In this document: one piece after another, positions 46,079 to 57,715 of the stretch | How the letters are laid out: every line of letters begins with the position of its first letter | How positions within the stretch are numbered: position 1 is the first letter of the stretch | Assembly: GCA_027946555.1 (NCBI GenBank) | Contig: JAPEVC010000006.1 | Span: 1-64,000, forward strand | Length of the DNA: 64,000 nucleotides | DNA from: Gnomoniopsis sp. IMI 355080 | Taxonomy: Eukaryota > Ascomycota > Sordariomycetes > Diaporthales > Gnomoniaceae | Direction: 5' to 3' | The notes under the pieces: generated by a model | Seen by the model: only the letters and a program-made list of their open reading frames with translations | Told to the model about the DNA's origin: nothing | Database searches by the model: none | Translations under genes and position numbers: made by a program

Positions 46079-46103
46079 CTAGGTACCTACTTAGGTACCT
46101 AAG
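46079..46103. repeat. Tandem/inverted TAGGTACCTA motif
   Basis: CTAGGTACCTA is followed by CTTAGGTACCTAAG: two copies of the 10-base palindrome TAGGTACCTA, in tandem. It is the clearest example of the dispersed motif. Confidence 0.7.
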
Positions 46104-49100
46104 TAATCAATCCATTGTATTCCGCGCGGAAGAGCCCTACGCGGCGTTAAGTGTTAAACAGAAGCCAATCCCACAAAGACATTCAGGCTGAGCGTGGGTA
46201 TAGGAGTGGGTGAGTGTTGGGGGGGGGGCGAAAATTGTTACTGCATTGTGAGGTTATCATTGGATCCAGTTGCCTTGCTTTCATAGCATTATACTTTCTG
46301 ATTCATAGCGATGTGAATGGTAGTAAAGCTAAAGCGATACAAAGAGCAAAGCTAGGTACATGATAGTGATAGGAGGTCGGCTGCATGAAATCAAGACGTG
46401 ATATGTTATTCGGCGAGGCTCGAATGAATCTTGAGATGCCACTTATTAGGAAAAGGAACGCAAATATGGAACACAATAATTCTAGCACCCAAAGGCTACT
46501 ATACAACTGCTTGAGGAGGAATCGCATGATAAGGTTGTCTTGTTCTTCGGGATGTCACCTTGACCAAACCCAAATGTTGGTTTATTAGACCTGTCTCTGT
46601 TGCGGTGAGTACACGGGCTAGAAAACGTCTACCAATGTTTTAAGGTTTTTCCCCGTCCAGGTACGTCTCTTCTTATTTGATATGCAGGTGGATTGTAGTA
46701 AGTTGAATGTGATTTTGCAAATGGCTCGTAGCTTGTGTCAACATCGGTTGTGTGGTAGATGAGGTATTGAAATGGCATTGCGACTTCCGGGCGGGTCTAC
46801 CGGATCCTTCCTACAAAGACATGGTGCAAGTAATTGTGAAAAATTGGCTGGATCTAATCGCATGTATACACGCTATACATACCAAACAACAATTACTTTC
46901 GTATTCGGGTAAAAAAAACCATTTGCATGGGCTTTCGGTTCGCTGATGTGGTCGCGCGTTGTTCACGACCTACATAGAGACTATAATAAACGTGCAACCG
47001 ATCCCGTATCTAGTTGGCAATTCACTCAATGAGCATACTGTAATGGCAGCAGAAACGCCCCAGCTTCTTATTAGCCCTGGGAGCAGTGCAGCTGGCAGCT
47101 TGTACTTCGCGGCCTTCACGCGATGCGCGCACGCTAGACGGACTTCGTCATTGTACTCAAGCTGCCCTGCCATGCCCTGCCCGGCCGTGCCCGGTCATCT
47201 GGTGGGCGGATAAGCACAATGGCAGATAAGACCGGCGATTTCGGCGCCGGAGGTTGACATTGGCGTACGCCGGAATGAAGACCCAGATAAGACCCAGAGA
47301 ATCTTTGTCACCTGCATTAGGCTCTTGTCCTTTTTTGCCAGGCTCGTTGGCTCCATTTTGAAGTGGCTTCCCCGGAATCCTGCCTGATATTGCCACGAGA
47401 GGCAAGCCGACCGACAACCGGTACGGTCGTTGTTATTTGGTACGCAGGTGGTGTGGGATCCGGATAATGTTCTCTGGAAAACCTCCGCGTGCTATGGTTA
47501 TCTTTTGATGGACAAAATTGTAGCAGAATAGCGAATGTCCAGCTTACCATTTTATCTGACGCTGGGGCTCTCGTCACTACCAGCCATTATCTTGAGTGTG
47601 GCCAAAGAAGGGCACGCGAGCGGCGCTGGCCAATCTACGAGTCTGCTCCGCGATACATTTTGTTACGTGCAGATTGTTTGTTGTGCAAAATAGACGATCG
47701 ACACTGACGAACATTCAGTCGTCAAGTTATCTCGTGACAAATAAATGACCCTTGAGATTCATCGGTGCGCCCCAAGCCGCACGAGGTCTCGCTTCATTGT
47801 CGTAATCTCCTCCTGAAGAGCTCCTGAGAAGGCATCGCCATCGCCATCGAAGCAAAGAATGGTGCAACAATGCACTGGCCACCAGGCGATCCATCAATCT
47901 CAAAGACGGGATGCACAAAATCATACGAGGGTCTTAAGCATTGACGAAAAGAGTATTGCATATCCGCAAGAGCAATCACGACATATCGGGCCGCGTCTAT
48001 CGGTCGACGGCTGAGCGGTTGTCGGTCCGGAGGCGAACATGGCAGGAATACAGGCGGCCCCCAAAGTCCGCCAGCCCGCGTTGCGTGCCCGGATTTTATG
48101 GGTCGTATCCCGTTGACCTTCTACTATCTAGGTACGCAAACACGCTCTCTGGAGTCTCGGGGTCCATGTAGGGACAGGGGGCACATATTGCGAGTTGCGT
48201 AGACAGTCTAGCACGCCATCTTCCATCGAACCTTCGACGCAGCGGCCATCGTGTTGTGTACTGCATAGCAGGTGGGAGTGGGCCAAGGCTGGGCCATTTG
48301 AAGCACCGCGGTGCCGACGGGGGCAACACCTGCGTTCCCCAGATTTAGGGCGTCAGGTGCCGACATACGCACGCTTGGGATGCGGTCCAGGGAACGCGCC
48401 GACTTCCGCCGTGGAGCGACTGTCAACATATGGGTTATGGTTGGATTTTTTATTATGGGCCTTTACGCATCATGAGCCGTCGCCATCGCGCCCGCGAGGA
48501 GTCAGCAGCGAAGAAGCGGTGCAAATGGCCCTTGGAACAACTTGTCGCGATCGTCCGTCGTCGTAAGATGGAAGATGGTGTGCGTATGTGTCTTGAGCGA
48601 GCCCCCCACAGAGTGCCGCGTTGATGGTACTGTGTAGGTATTGTGAGCTGCCACATCTGGACTGTTCCTGCCTCGTGGGCAGTCGCAAGGGCCCCGCGGC
48701 TCGAGCTGCAGCAAGAGTACCGGCGAGACGGGTCGTCGAGTGGATCTCGGCGGCAGGGCGGCTGTCAGTTGCGGCCGTCGGTGCCGTAGATTAAGTTGGT
48801 GGGCACAATGCCCCGCGAACCGATCGCGAATGCGTACCGAGGACATTGACGTCGGTGTTGATGGTCGCTCTCCGTGTTGTAAATTATTGATGAGCGCACG
48901 CAATTCTGTGCCAATATGGACAAAGACTGGGGTTGTCTAAGACACAGACAAGACGATATGGTTTTCGTAGTTTGTTAAGTGTTTTGAATCTGAATTCCAA
49001 GACGGTGAAAAGTAGTGATGGTAAGGCTGGAGGCTGAGAGGAGGGTATTGAGTACCTGCAGGGTTAATTAAGGTGTAAAATGGTGTGCTCAAGGCTGGGT

Positions 49101-49700
49101 AGACCCACTGAGTGTCGAAGAAAAGTATCCAGATACCGAGAAGACCGGGGATAGCAGGAGGCCACAAGCATCAGCTGCACCAACAGTAAGGGATGACGGA
49201 GGCCGAGATGCTCGGGATAAGCTCAAAGAGTACACCGAGGATACATAGAGTGACCGGACGCAGGTTCCACCTCACCCCAATCATGACATTCTACCTCGAC
49301 CGGGGCAAATGGCGACATTTGCACCGTCCTCGCGTCAGACAAGCAAGACACACTACGATAGTATCATCAACTACGGTCCAGCGAGTGGAAAGCAAAACAG
49401 CGTTAGAGCCTTATATCTTCTATGAGAACTGTATCTACTATCTTTCATAGTATCTAGCGTTGCAGGAAGTGCAAACGTTTTTGAAGTGCAAGCTTGCGAG
49501 TGGAGTATCGTTGGTTGAAATCGCAGATGCAGTGGATAGGGCAGGGGCAGGGGTGTGGCAGGGAGGTGCCAGCCCAGGTGGAGTAGCAGACCCAAGCACG
49601 TCTTTCTTGCGCTGCATTGCGGAGTACCTACCAAGACTCACTCTTTTCCACCTGCACACTTTGATTCCTTTTTGAGACCGACCTTGACCTCTTTGGACCA

Positions 49701-50429
49701 CCGCCACTCCTGGCATTCTTATTGGCATTGGCATTCGACATTGCAAATTCAAGTTCTCCCCCCTTTGTCGTCCGTCCCGACCGACCACCGACTTCTTTAA
49801 ACACTTTTAGTCTTCCGCTCCCGCTCTCTCTCTCACAACATCCAGACCAGAGAGGCAGACCATTTAACAGGCCGACCTGCAACCTTCCAACACATCATCA
49901 CGGACCCGCAAGTTCAGCAACAACAAACATCAGAAGTACACCGCCGAACGAATCAATAACACGACATCCAATCGGAACCAGTCCCCCGTCTGTGCCTTGC
50001 AACGCCAACCCTCGATCACGAAATCGAAGCAGCCTTCGACGTGCCCAAGCTCAGACTCTCTGCTTGCCTGCACTGCTTGGGAATACCCACCAGCCCTCGT
50101 CTGGGGAAAGTCACGGCAAAGTTTCAGCAAGGCCATCGCGTCATTCTGCGCTGTCTCTTCCTCATTCTCTGCGAATCTCACCCCTTCTGCTGGTCTAGCA
50201 TATATCTCGACTTGGCGACCATCCGCAGATCCTGGAAACCTTGCTGCAAACTCCAATGGAATTGAAGTGGCGCCATCATTCCTGATCTACATTGGACAAA
50301 CTCTGGCCAGCCACTCCTGCTGGCCCCTGTTTCTGTCCCATTTACTCTCGCCCGCTCTACGCGATCTGGCTTGGCTGAATCTGCTGCCACTCAAATACCT
50401 GGGCCAGACCTACCTCTCGACCTCCCACC
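49701..50429 (+). promoter_or_regulatory. Promoter and long leader of sconB, with a 9-residue upstream ORF
   Basis: Before the sconB start lies C-rich, ATG-poor sequence (notably 49800-50429), as expected of a long fungal leader. The only plus-strand ATG that I noticed between about 49800 and 50429 opens a nine-residue ORF (MELKWRHHS) at 50256-50285, about 145 bases before the main start. Whether it lies in the transcript is not known. Confidence 0.4.
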
Positions 50430-52716
50430 ATGGACCGCACCTCGCCCTATTCTGCAGGAACCCCACGCCGTCCATCCCTCAGCAATGAAGCCCTGTTCCG
50501 CGCGAATGGCGCTGCCCTAGACTCAAAACAATTCAATCACTTCCGCGCTCAATATCCCACTAGTCCTCCAGTCACGGATGACGGCGAACTAGAGGCCGCC
50601 GCCGCCGTTGACAGAGCCCGGCTAAAGGAGCTCAACTGCGACCGAAGGAGACCAGAGGAAATGGACGACAGGTCACGCCTTGTCAATATGCCCTCGAACT
50701 TGGCCAATCAAGCCGTCACCCCTTACCTCAAGGAACATGTCCCCACTCTCTACGCGCCTGTCTCCAAGATCGACGTCTCTCAAACCCACGACCATGATCA
50801 CGACCACGAGTCATTCTCCCAGAACTTCAACAGCAAATACTGCTACCGCCACCGACCCGACCTAAAATGTCGGAAGACGGCCGATGAGGACAAGATGGCC
50901 ATGATTCAGAGTGTAAGTCCTGCCTAGCGCTGCTCAAGAGGGGCCACAAGTTGCTGACAACCGTGCAAAACAGGAACTCGAGAAGCTCACTTCTGCTGAT
51001 CAACAAGCCATCACCCACGTCTGGAGTCTGTTCTCCGCTGCTCCCGGCAAGCACCGGGAGCTGATGATCCAGGGTATCCTCTCGACCTCCTGCTTCCCCC
51101 AGCTGAGCCTTGTGTCCCGCGAGGTCCAAGCCCAGCTGAAGATCGACTTCATTTCCGCTTTTCCTGTCGAGATCTCCTACAAGATTCTATCGTACCTGGA
51201 CACCGTATCACTGTGCAAGGCTGCTCAGGTATCGAGGCAGTGGCGAACGCTAGCAGATGCCGATTGTGTCTGGCATAGAATGTGCGAGCAGCATATTGAC
51301 CGGAAATGTACAAAATGCGGCTGGGGCCTGCCTCTACTCGAGAGGAACAGGCTACGCGATTGGACCCGCCGACGACAGCTTGCCTCGGCTAAACAGCTGG
51401 AGGCATCGCCCAGTCGGTACCCATTGTCGCCACCTTCACTACCTCGACCCAACTCGCCCAAGCTTTCCGACGCGACCAAGCGGACAGCACCTGACGATGA
51501 CAATGACTCATCCTCAGCGAAGCGCAGATGTGTCTCGAGGATGGACTCCACCGAATCTAACCAAGACACGGTTGGACACAGACGTCCATGGAAGGACGTC
51601 TACAGGGATCGCTGGCAGATCGGTGTCAACTGGAAGCTTATGCGTTACTCTTTGAAGACATTCAAGGGTCACAGCAACGGTGTGACCTGCTTGCAGATCT
51701 GGGATGACACTACACTCGCCACCGGCTCCTACGACAACACCATCAAGATTTGGGACTTAGAAACGGGAGAGGAAGTCAGGACGCTTACTGGACACACTCG
51801 TGGAATTCGCTCCCTGCAAATGGACGACCACAAGCTGTTGAGTGCCAGTTTGGATGGGACTGTCAAATTTTGGAACTGGCGCACGGGAAAGTGCCTTCGC
51901 ACTCTATCATCGCATTCGGATGGCGTCATCTCAGTCCATTTCCAGGAAGAGGTCATTGCCAGTGGAAGCATCGACCACAGCATCCGTGTATACAACTTCC
52001 AGACAGGCACTACTTTCTCACTGAACCACCACGACGATTGGGTCAACAATGTCAAAGTCGACATGGTTAGCCGGACGCTGCTATCAGCCTCCGATGACTG
52101 CACAATTGTGCTGTGGGATCTCGATACCCGTGAGGTCATTCGAGAATTTGTCGGCCATGTCGGTCACGTACAACAGGTTCTAGGTCTGCCGCACGACTTT
52201 GAGCCCGATGAGGATCCGAGCACCGCGGCTCAGGACCCCACTGAGACTATGTCTATTGCCAGTGGAAACAGCTCTACATCAGTTCCTGGCAAGTCTTCCG
52301 ACATCGAGTTGCGGGCTGCTTATGGGCCCGGATTTGTTGATAATCCAGAACGGCCTCTGCCTGCGAGATACATACTATCTGGTGGCCTCGATGCTTCCTT
52401 GAAGCTCTGGGATACTTCCAATGCCAACGTTGTGCGCAATCAATGGGGCCACCTCGAAGGAATTTGGTCTGTTGAGTGCGATAGTCTGAGGATGGTGACT
52501 GGTGCCAACGATAGCCTGGTCAAGACCTGGGATCCTAGATCTGGTCGTTGCACTGGAACCTTTGCTGGACACACCGGCCCCGTGACATCAGTTGCCGTCT
52601 CTGATGCTCTGATGGCTTCTGGAAGCGAAGATGGAGAAGTGAGGTTGTATAACTTCAAGTTGAGTGATGGATGCAGACGTTCCACGAGTCCGGCGACGCC
52701 GTCGGCATCATTTTAA
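50430..52716 (+). CDS. sconB: F-box/WD40 sulfur-metabolism regulator (sconB/scon-2/MET30 homologue)
   Basis: Exons 50430-50912 and 50974-52716 give 741 residues (intron GTAAGT..ACAG; join MIQS|ELEKLTSADQQA). The segment NSKYCYRHRPDLKCRKTADE is a conserved block of SconB/Scon-2 just before the F-box region. IDFISAFPVEISYKILSYLD...CKAAQVSRQWRTLADAD is the F-box (about residues 205-250), which contacts Skp1. Seven WD40 blades follow from about residue 360 (KGHSNGVTCLQIWDD, TGHTRGIRSLQMD, SHSDGVISVHF, ending GHTGPVTSVAVSD). An insert rich in Ser/Thr/Asp lies between blades (about residues 540-590). The family is the substrate receptor of an SCF ubiquitin ligase that shuts off sulfur-assimilation genes when sulfur is plentiful. 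It is slightly longer than the Aspergillus and Neurospora proteins. Confidence 0.95.
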
Positions 52717-53494
52717 TGAGTTTTTTGGGTTTTGCGTGTAAGGTGTTTGTGCTTTGTGGCGCAATTATACCATTTTGATATCTTGGTTGGAATTCGACAC
52801 GGAAACGGAACGACTTGCATTGATCTACGGATCACTGGCGTTCATTGGTATTTGGTTATGGGATCGAAGATTTTGGGGCTAAGGCAATTGGGATCACACG
52901 GTTGGTGGGAGCCGGCATACAAAAAACGACCACGTGAACGTGGTGGTACTTGCATCATATGGCGTTGAGGACGGACCGGGTACTTTACTAGGCTAAACAC
53001 TGCTGTCACCTGGCTCTGCGTGTGGAATAAAGTATTCAGAACTACCAAACTTTCTCCTGATTATAATTGCCCTGTGATGCGCAACCTTTAGGCATGCCAA
53101 ACAATTGTTGAACTGATGACCTCCAAAGGTATGATGAACAACTCAACCAACGCGTTCACTAGACTGAACGCCGTTATTTGGCTTTTCCATACAGTGGTTT
53201 TGACCGGAGGTGTGATGAGAAGCTTCAGCCTTGCATGAACAGCGACGTCAAACGACTATCGTCAACTGATTGGCGCCTGTGGGGTTTAGGCCCACAGAGG
53301 CCCAAGCCCACTTTTGCATCAGGGATTGTGTTTGGTTCAACCAAAATTGATCCCCGCTCGGCTCACCGACTTAAATGTCCCCGCGAGTCCAAGTCTCCGT
53401 CCCCCTTTGGTCGGCTACAGAACTACATGTACAGTACATATCTACACACACACCACCACCCATCAGAGTGCCAAGTCTACATCTGCAAGATGCG
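52717..53494. other. Intergenic, no supported gene
   Basis: About 780 bp between tandem genes: 3' end of sconB and promoter of the CorA-like gene. Nothing else is seen. Confidence 0.5.
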
Positions 53495-55508
53495 ATGGGT
53501 GACTTGAAAGATTCTTTACTCCAGCGGCAATGCTCGCTTCACGAGGCCGAGGACCGCGAGTGGCTTGGTAAAGGGGTGGGTGAGATTACCGTGCTGGAGA
53601 TTGGAGGGCAAAGGAGCTTCGGTGAGTTTGAGTACATTACGACGTGGGTTACAACATTTTCGGCTAAAAGGCTCGGCAGATACACATCATATTTCTAGTT
53701 CGCAGGAATTGAGGCAGTATGTCGACTTGCAGAATCAGTCAGACGATGGGGACTCGTGCTGGCATGAGTCGAGACTCCTCCAGCCTCGCTCCTTGAAGCT
53801 CTTGTGAGTGAACGATGCTCTAGCTCCACTTGATTGAGATTGAGAACAAAATAGACTGACCTGAGGCAGCTTCCTTCAGTCACGAGACAGCGAACGCGGA
53901 GGAAATTTCTCACCCAAGATGGCACAACTACCAGATATTGTCAACGATTTACACACAAGCACAGGCTCATTCGCGGCCTTGAACAATCGTGACAGTGACG
54001 ATGACGACTCAATCTCACCCTCGAGCTCACCCCAAAGGTCCGCTCTGATCGCCCACTCACGCAATCCGAGATTTCCGCTCAGCCCCGTTCACGAAGACCG
54101 GATTGTCAAGAGCCAGCCACGCCAAGGTAAGAATGGAGGATTAGCCACTCGATTGCAGAGAAGCTGACCAGTCTTTTATTTTGCTTAGACCAGTCTTCAG
54201 ATCGCTGGACATGGGAGACGCGATACATTCATTCAACAACACTCACTGTCGCAGAGTCCAATTGCACAGCCTATTTCTGCATGGATTTCCCCGAGAAACT
54301 TCGACAACGCATAGCCAAGACCATCCACAGCTTAGAAGCGTTGGCAAAAAGCCCATTATTTATGGATACACTGATAATAGACGAGATCATCAACTTTTAC
54401 CGAGATGCCATCAAAGTACACCGCACGCAGATGCTAGCCATGGTCCGTTCTTGTTCGTCCGGGATACAAACGGCACCTGGAGTGCGCTGACAACCCCAAC
54501 TACAGAGTGACGATGACACCAATAGCACAGAGACGTCAATCAAATTAGAGGAGCTAGCCGCTCACTGGCGGACGATCCTGCGTGATATTCACAACATTCA
54601 AACACACATCCACCATCTCCAAGAGATAGCGGCATTGCGGACGGCCCAGCGGCCCCAGCAAAGGAGAGCCAGGACGACACCGAACGCGCATCCTCATAAA
54701 AGCAACAACCCGTATCAACACACGCGCCAGCAGAGCAGTGAAGTCCTTGGTCCCCAGTCCGCCGAGATCTTCAAGCTGCAACATTCCACGTGTGAGTTCT
54801 GGGCACGCTGTGTGAACATGTATCTCGAGCGGACGACGGATCGTATTAGAAACTCGGTGAGTTCTCGATATTGTTCTCTCCCATCTCTACCAGTCACTTT
54901 TTTTTTTAAAGTTTTTTATTTGGTGCCCGAAGAAGAGAATATGACCAAGGCACTATGCTTACGAGACATCGATGATCAGACATACCGACTTACAAAAACC
55001 ATTCCCCTGCGACGGCGAGGGTCACTCCCCCAGCTGAACAGGCGCTTGAGTAACTTCACGATTGAGGTAGCCGTGCATTTTCAAAGAAACAGCAACTCGG
55101 TGTCGACCTTTGCGCTGGTAAGTAGAGTTATTTGATCGCTTTTACGAGAAACGGGCGCGGATACCGTTGCACAGGCCTCACAGCGAGGATCTCTGGCCAA
55201 CTTCAACACCTCCGCCTCTTTGTTTTTTTTCTTCTTCCCTTTCTGCCTTCTTTGCGAACCAGGGCTGATAACAAATACAGTCCTTCCTCAGCACGGTTTT
55301 CTTCAGCCCCGACGGCCTTTTGCTCGCCATCACGCACTGGTGGTGGATTTTCGTGACGCTGATTGTGCCGCTGACCTTTATTATTATACATCTCTGGTTT
55401 GAGACGTTGGCGAACAACACGGCGTTTTTACGCCGGCGAAAAATGGAGCGGCGGCAACAACAGCAGCAGCAGCAGCTGGATGGATTAGAGGAGGAGGATA
55501 TGGACTGA
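53495..55508 (+). CDS. CorA-like membrane protein, seven exons
   Basis: Exons 53495-53621, 53680-53803, 53870-54126, 54189-54442, 54506-54856, 55034-55117 and 55281-55508 give 474 residues. All phases agree. The N-terminus (MGDLKDSLLQRQCSL) leads to SLKLFFLQSRDSERGGNFSPKM, the fungal CorA-like '(I/F)FLQS..SR..L..S..M' segment. Helical segments follow (FPEKLRQRIAKTIHSLEALA, FWARCVNMYLERTTDR), then QRNSNSVSTFALSFLSTVFF, the place of the first span, and ITHWWWIFVTLIVPLTFIII, the second span. The cytosolic tail has a Gln run and acidic end. The family is related to CorA magnesium channels, but most fungal members have lost the GMN motif, as here, so Mg2+ transport is not assured. The 177-nt sixth intron boundary (acceptor at 55033) is the weakest; other acceptors are possible. 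Confidence 0.6.
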
Positions 55509-55933
55509 GGTTCAACAGCAGACTTCGTGCTAGGGTTGGAGGGCATGGATGCATGCTGTTAAGGGTATAAATTTTGTCCTTCATTAAGGCGTCGATATTA
55601 TGGGGATACTGGGCTTCTATATGAAACAAGCATGCAATGGTGAAGCGGTCAATCTAGGTGGCCAAGGTCTGAGATATTCACTGAGACTGGTAATCCTAGG
55701 CTTGGTGATTGACTGGTTTTGCATAAGTATCACCTCTAGGTGTTGCGACTCTGAGGAAAACCTCCAAATCTTTAGGGTAGCCTGTAAGAGATTGAAATAA
55801 GAGGAAACCTGCCCCGATATCATAGAAATTGCTGTACATATTACTTGCTCCCGCGATCGACTCTTCCAACTCTTACACATATTGTGCTCCCATCACAGAA
55901 ATTAACGTCCCATTGACGTACGAAATGACTGCT
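55509..55933. other. Intergenic, no supported gene
   Basis: 425 bp between convergent genes, containing 3' regions only. Confidence 0.5.
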
Positions 55934-57031
55934 TCACGTTTGGGACCATTCGACTTGTTTTCCCACAAATACGCCTGGCTCGTCCCCACAATATGGAAAT
56001 GCAGCGTCGCGACATTCTTCGGAATTTGGAACCGATGGAAGCCGTGACCTCCGCCTCATAATCTCTTCCAGAAGCTCGTACACAGTTCCCAGGGGCAGCT
56101 CCGCGATGGCTGCACGGTACTCGGACGGGAAGATGTTGGATTCGTTGTCTTTGAACTCCTCGAATAGCCGGTTCATGCTCAGGATGATCTTCCACGGTAC
56201 AATGTGCTCGCCAATCACAAAAGCTGGGTGGTTGGCCATGAATAGTTCTTGGAGAATCCATTGCCTTTGAAAGTACGACCGGTGCATAAAGTCGTTTCCG
56301 CCCACCCAGTGTGGCAACATGAACGCGACCATACCGTTCTCGCCGTCTGCCCAGAGGGGCCTCAGCTTTTCGAAACATTTGTGTATGGGCGCGTAGTTCT
56401 CCGGATGCAGATCTCTGTCTCCAGGGTCTCCCCAGAACCTTGGCATGGCTTCGTCGATGGATGTAAAGACCGACAGTCCTGCGGTGGTGGTGTCGATTGC
56501 GGGTCCCAACCACCCAGCAACAAGCTTCGCCTTTCTATACACCTTTTTCATGGTGTCTTTAAGATGGGCTATTTCTTCTTCATCATTGGTATTTACGCAA
56601 AGGGAGTCGAGCCACAGATACAGACTATCTGGCTCGGGGATCCGCAGGAGTTGGCGAAGTCGTTGAGGCAATCTCGACTTTGACCCTTGTGGTCCCGGCG
56701 TTGGAAGAGGGCCGCTCCGTCTTTGTTGTTTCGAATCTGGCGAGAAGAGACTCCGCATGCTTCTGAGACCCGCAGCCTGGTGAGCTGTGATGTTCACGGC
56801 CTTGCCGTCAATGTACACTGTTTCAGTGACGTCTTGATCGCCGAGTAAGGACGATAGAGCATATATGTTGGACTCCAGTTTGTCAAGTGACACAGTGACG
56901 AGGCGGCAAATAATGGCGTCTTCCAGCCTTCGGGCTGGAAGGATCTCCAGCAAGCGGACATCCTGGCCGGGATTGGTCAGTTTTCTGTATCGCACGACGC
57001 CAGGCCTCTCTGTTGCTGTAAGTCGCGCCAT
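55934..57031 (-). CDS. Short HET-domain protein (365 aa)
   Basis: A single exon from ATG 57031, MARLTATERPGVVRYRKL. HET features are IRLLEI-like VRLLEILPARR, SLYLWLDSLCVNTNDEEEIAHLKDTMKKVYRKAKLVAGWLGP (cut by me in mid-block), and YFQRQWILQELFMANHP. The family blocks are in the usual order, but the first block (normally YxxLSYxWG) is replaced by YALSSLLGDQ and the protein ends at residue 365, lacking the 250-350 residue C-terminal part of typical HET proteins. It could be a natural short form or a truncation. It lies back to back with the terpene synthase (684 bp between starts). Confidence 0.8.
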   Translation of the reverse strand: MARLTATERPGVVRYRKLTNPGQDVRLLEILPARRLEDAIICRLVTVSLDKLESNIYALSSLLGDQDVTETVYIDGKAVNITAHQAAGLRSMRSLFSPDSKQQRRSGPLPTPGPQGSKSRLPQRLRQLLRIPEPDSLYLWLDSLCVNTNDEEEIAHLKDTMKKVYRKAKLVAGWLGPAIDTTTAGLSVFTSIDEAMPRFWGDPGDRDLHPENYAPIHKCFEKLRPLWADGENGMVAFMLPHWVGGNDFMHRSYFQRQWILQELFMANHPAFVIGEHIVPWKIILSMNRLFEEFKDNESNIFPSEYRAAIAELPLGTVYELLEEIMRRRSRLPSVPNSEECRDAAFPYCGDEPGVFVGKQVEWSQT

Positions 57032-57715
57032 GATTGTTTTTATTTGTTCGACACCTTATACGATTCCTCGCTCTTCTGTTGTTGAATTCTAGGGGATAAT
57101 GATAAGCGTCTGCGATTTTTGCGAGAAGAAGGTACCCGTGGAGCGATGACTGAGCACAAGGGCATACATGTAGACCATCATCATTTATACAGCCATCGGG
57201 CGTCCCGGAAGGTTCTTGTTCTATAAAAACTGACCGGAACCGTTCTTTTCGTTCTCGAACTTGAATGATCTCTCGTTTTCGACGATCATGCCTCTGATTC
57301 CATTGAGGGATTGTGGTCTGTGTATGGTCGGGAGGCTACGCACTAAACCCAAACAGAAATTGAATAGACTGAGACATCACGTAGTCGCTGAGTCTCGATG
57401 CGGCACAGCCGTGGCTGACAGCCCGGAATTGTACGCATTTCACCCGGAATACATGTGTATTTTTATCGTCCGGAATTGAATCCCGTCCCAAGTTCTAGAA
57501 GGAAGCATGGAGTCACCGATGGAGAAGGTGGCACAGGAGGAGGAAGTCGAGACATGACATTTTGCTTCGTGGGGGGGGGGGGGGTCCTGGCAGCTGGAAG
57601 ATGTAGATAAGTAAAGATGTGTCACCACCTGTTCATGATACGCAAATGTTTCAATATCTTTCAATCCTGTGAACTTGTAGTTCCAAACCATCAGCACTGA
57701 ATATACTAGGTTGTC
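57032..57715. other. Divergent promoter region (HET / terpene synthase)
   Basis: 684 bp shared by two divergent genes. It contains a G16 run at 57569-57584, about 130 bp before the terpene synthase start. TATAAAA at about 57221-57227 might serve either gene. No gene is seen. Confidence 0.5.
57569..57584 (+). repeat. G16 homopolymer in a divergent promoter
   Basis: Sixteen consecutive G on the plus strand in the terpene synthase upstream region. It can form G-quadruplexes and is prone to length change. Confidence 0.9.

Larger units (their letters stand above)
45072..49700. other. 4.6-kb stretch without supported genes
   Basis: This is the longest gene-poor stretch. It contains the A52 tract (45890-45941), a duplicated ACCTAGGT-type motif (46079-46103) and a G10 run (46219-46228). 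A 74-codon minus-strand frame at 46303-46527 starts with a hydrophobic segment but is otherwise featureless. GC-rich short frames at 48.1-48.9 kb overlap in several registers with none favoured. I see no transposon gene. Confidence 0.45.

Noticed and set aside
46303..46527. A 74-codon minus-strand frame beginning MRFLLKQLYSSLWVLELL
   Set aside because: The hydrophobic start is suggestive but composition is A/T-driven, there is no conserved feature and no promoter sign. Kept as unsupported.
45860..46565. A 15-base word (CGGGATGTCACCTTG) present near 45859 and again near 46549
   Set aside because: One or two repeats of that length are expected by chance in 64 kb, and flanking bases do not match.
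49050..49167. Minus-strand segment reading PAIPGLLGIWILFFDTQW
   Set aside because: Protein-like for about 38 residues, but no ATG, acceptor or continuing exon could be found; too little to call.
54857..55033. Read-through of exon 5 into exon 6 of the CorA-like gene as one frame
   Set aside because: It would insert a T-run-encoded Phe stretch and about 59 residues unlike the family; a GTGAGT donor is present at 54857.
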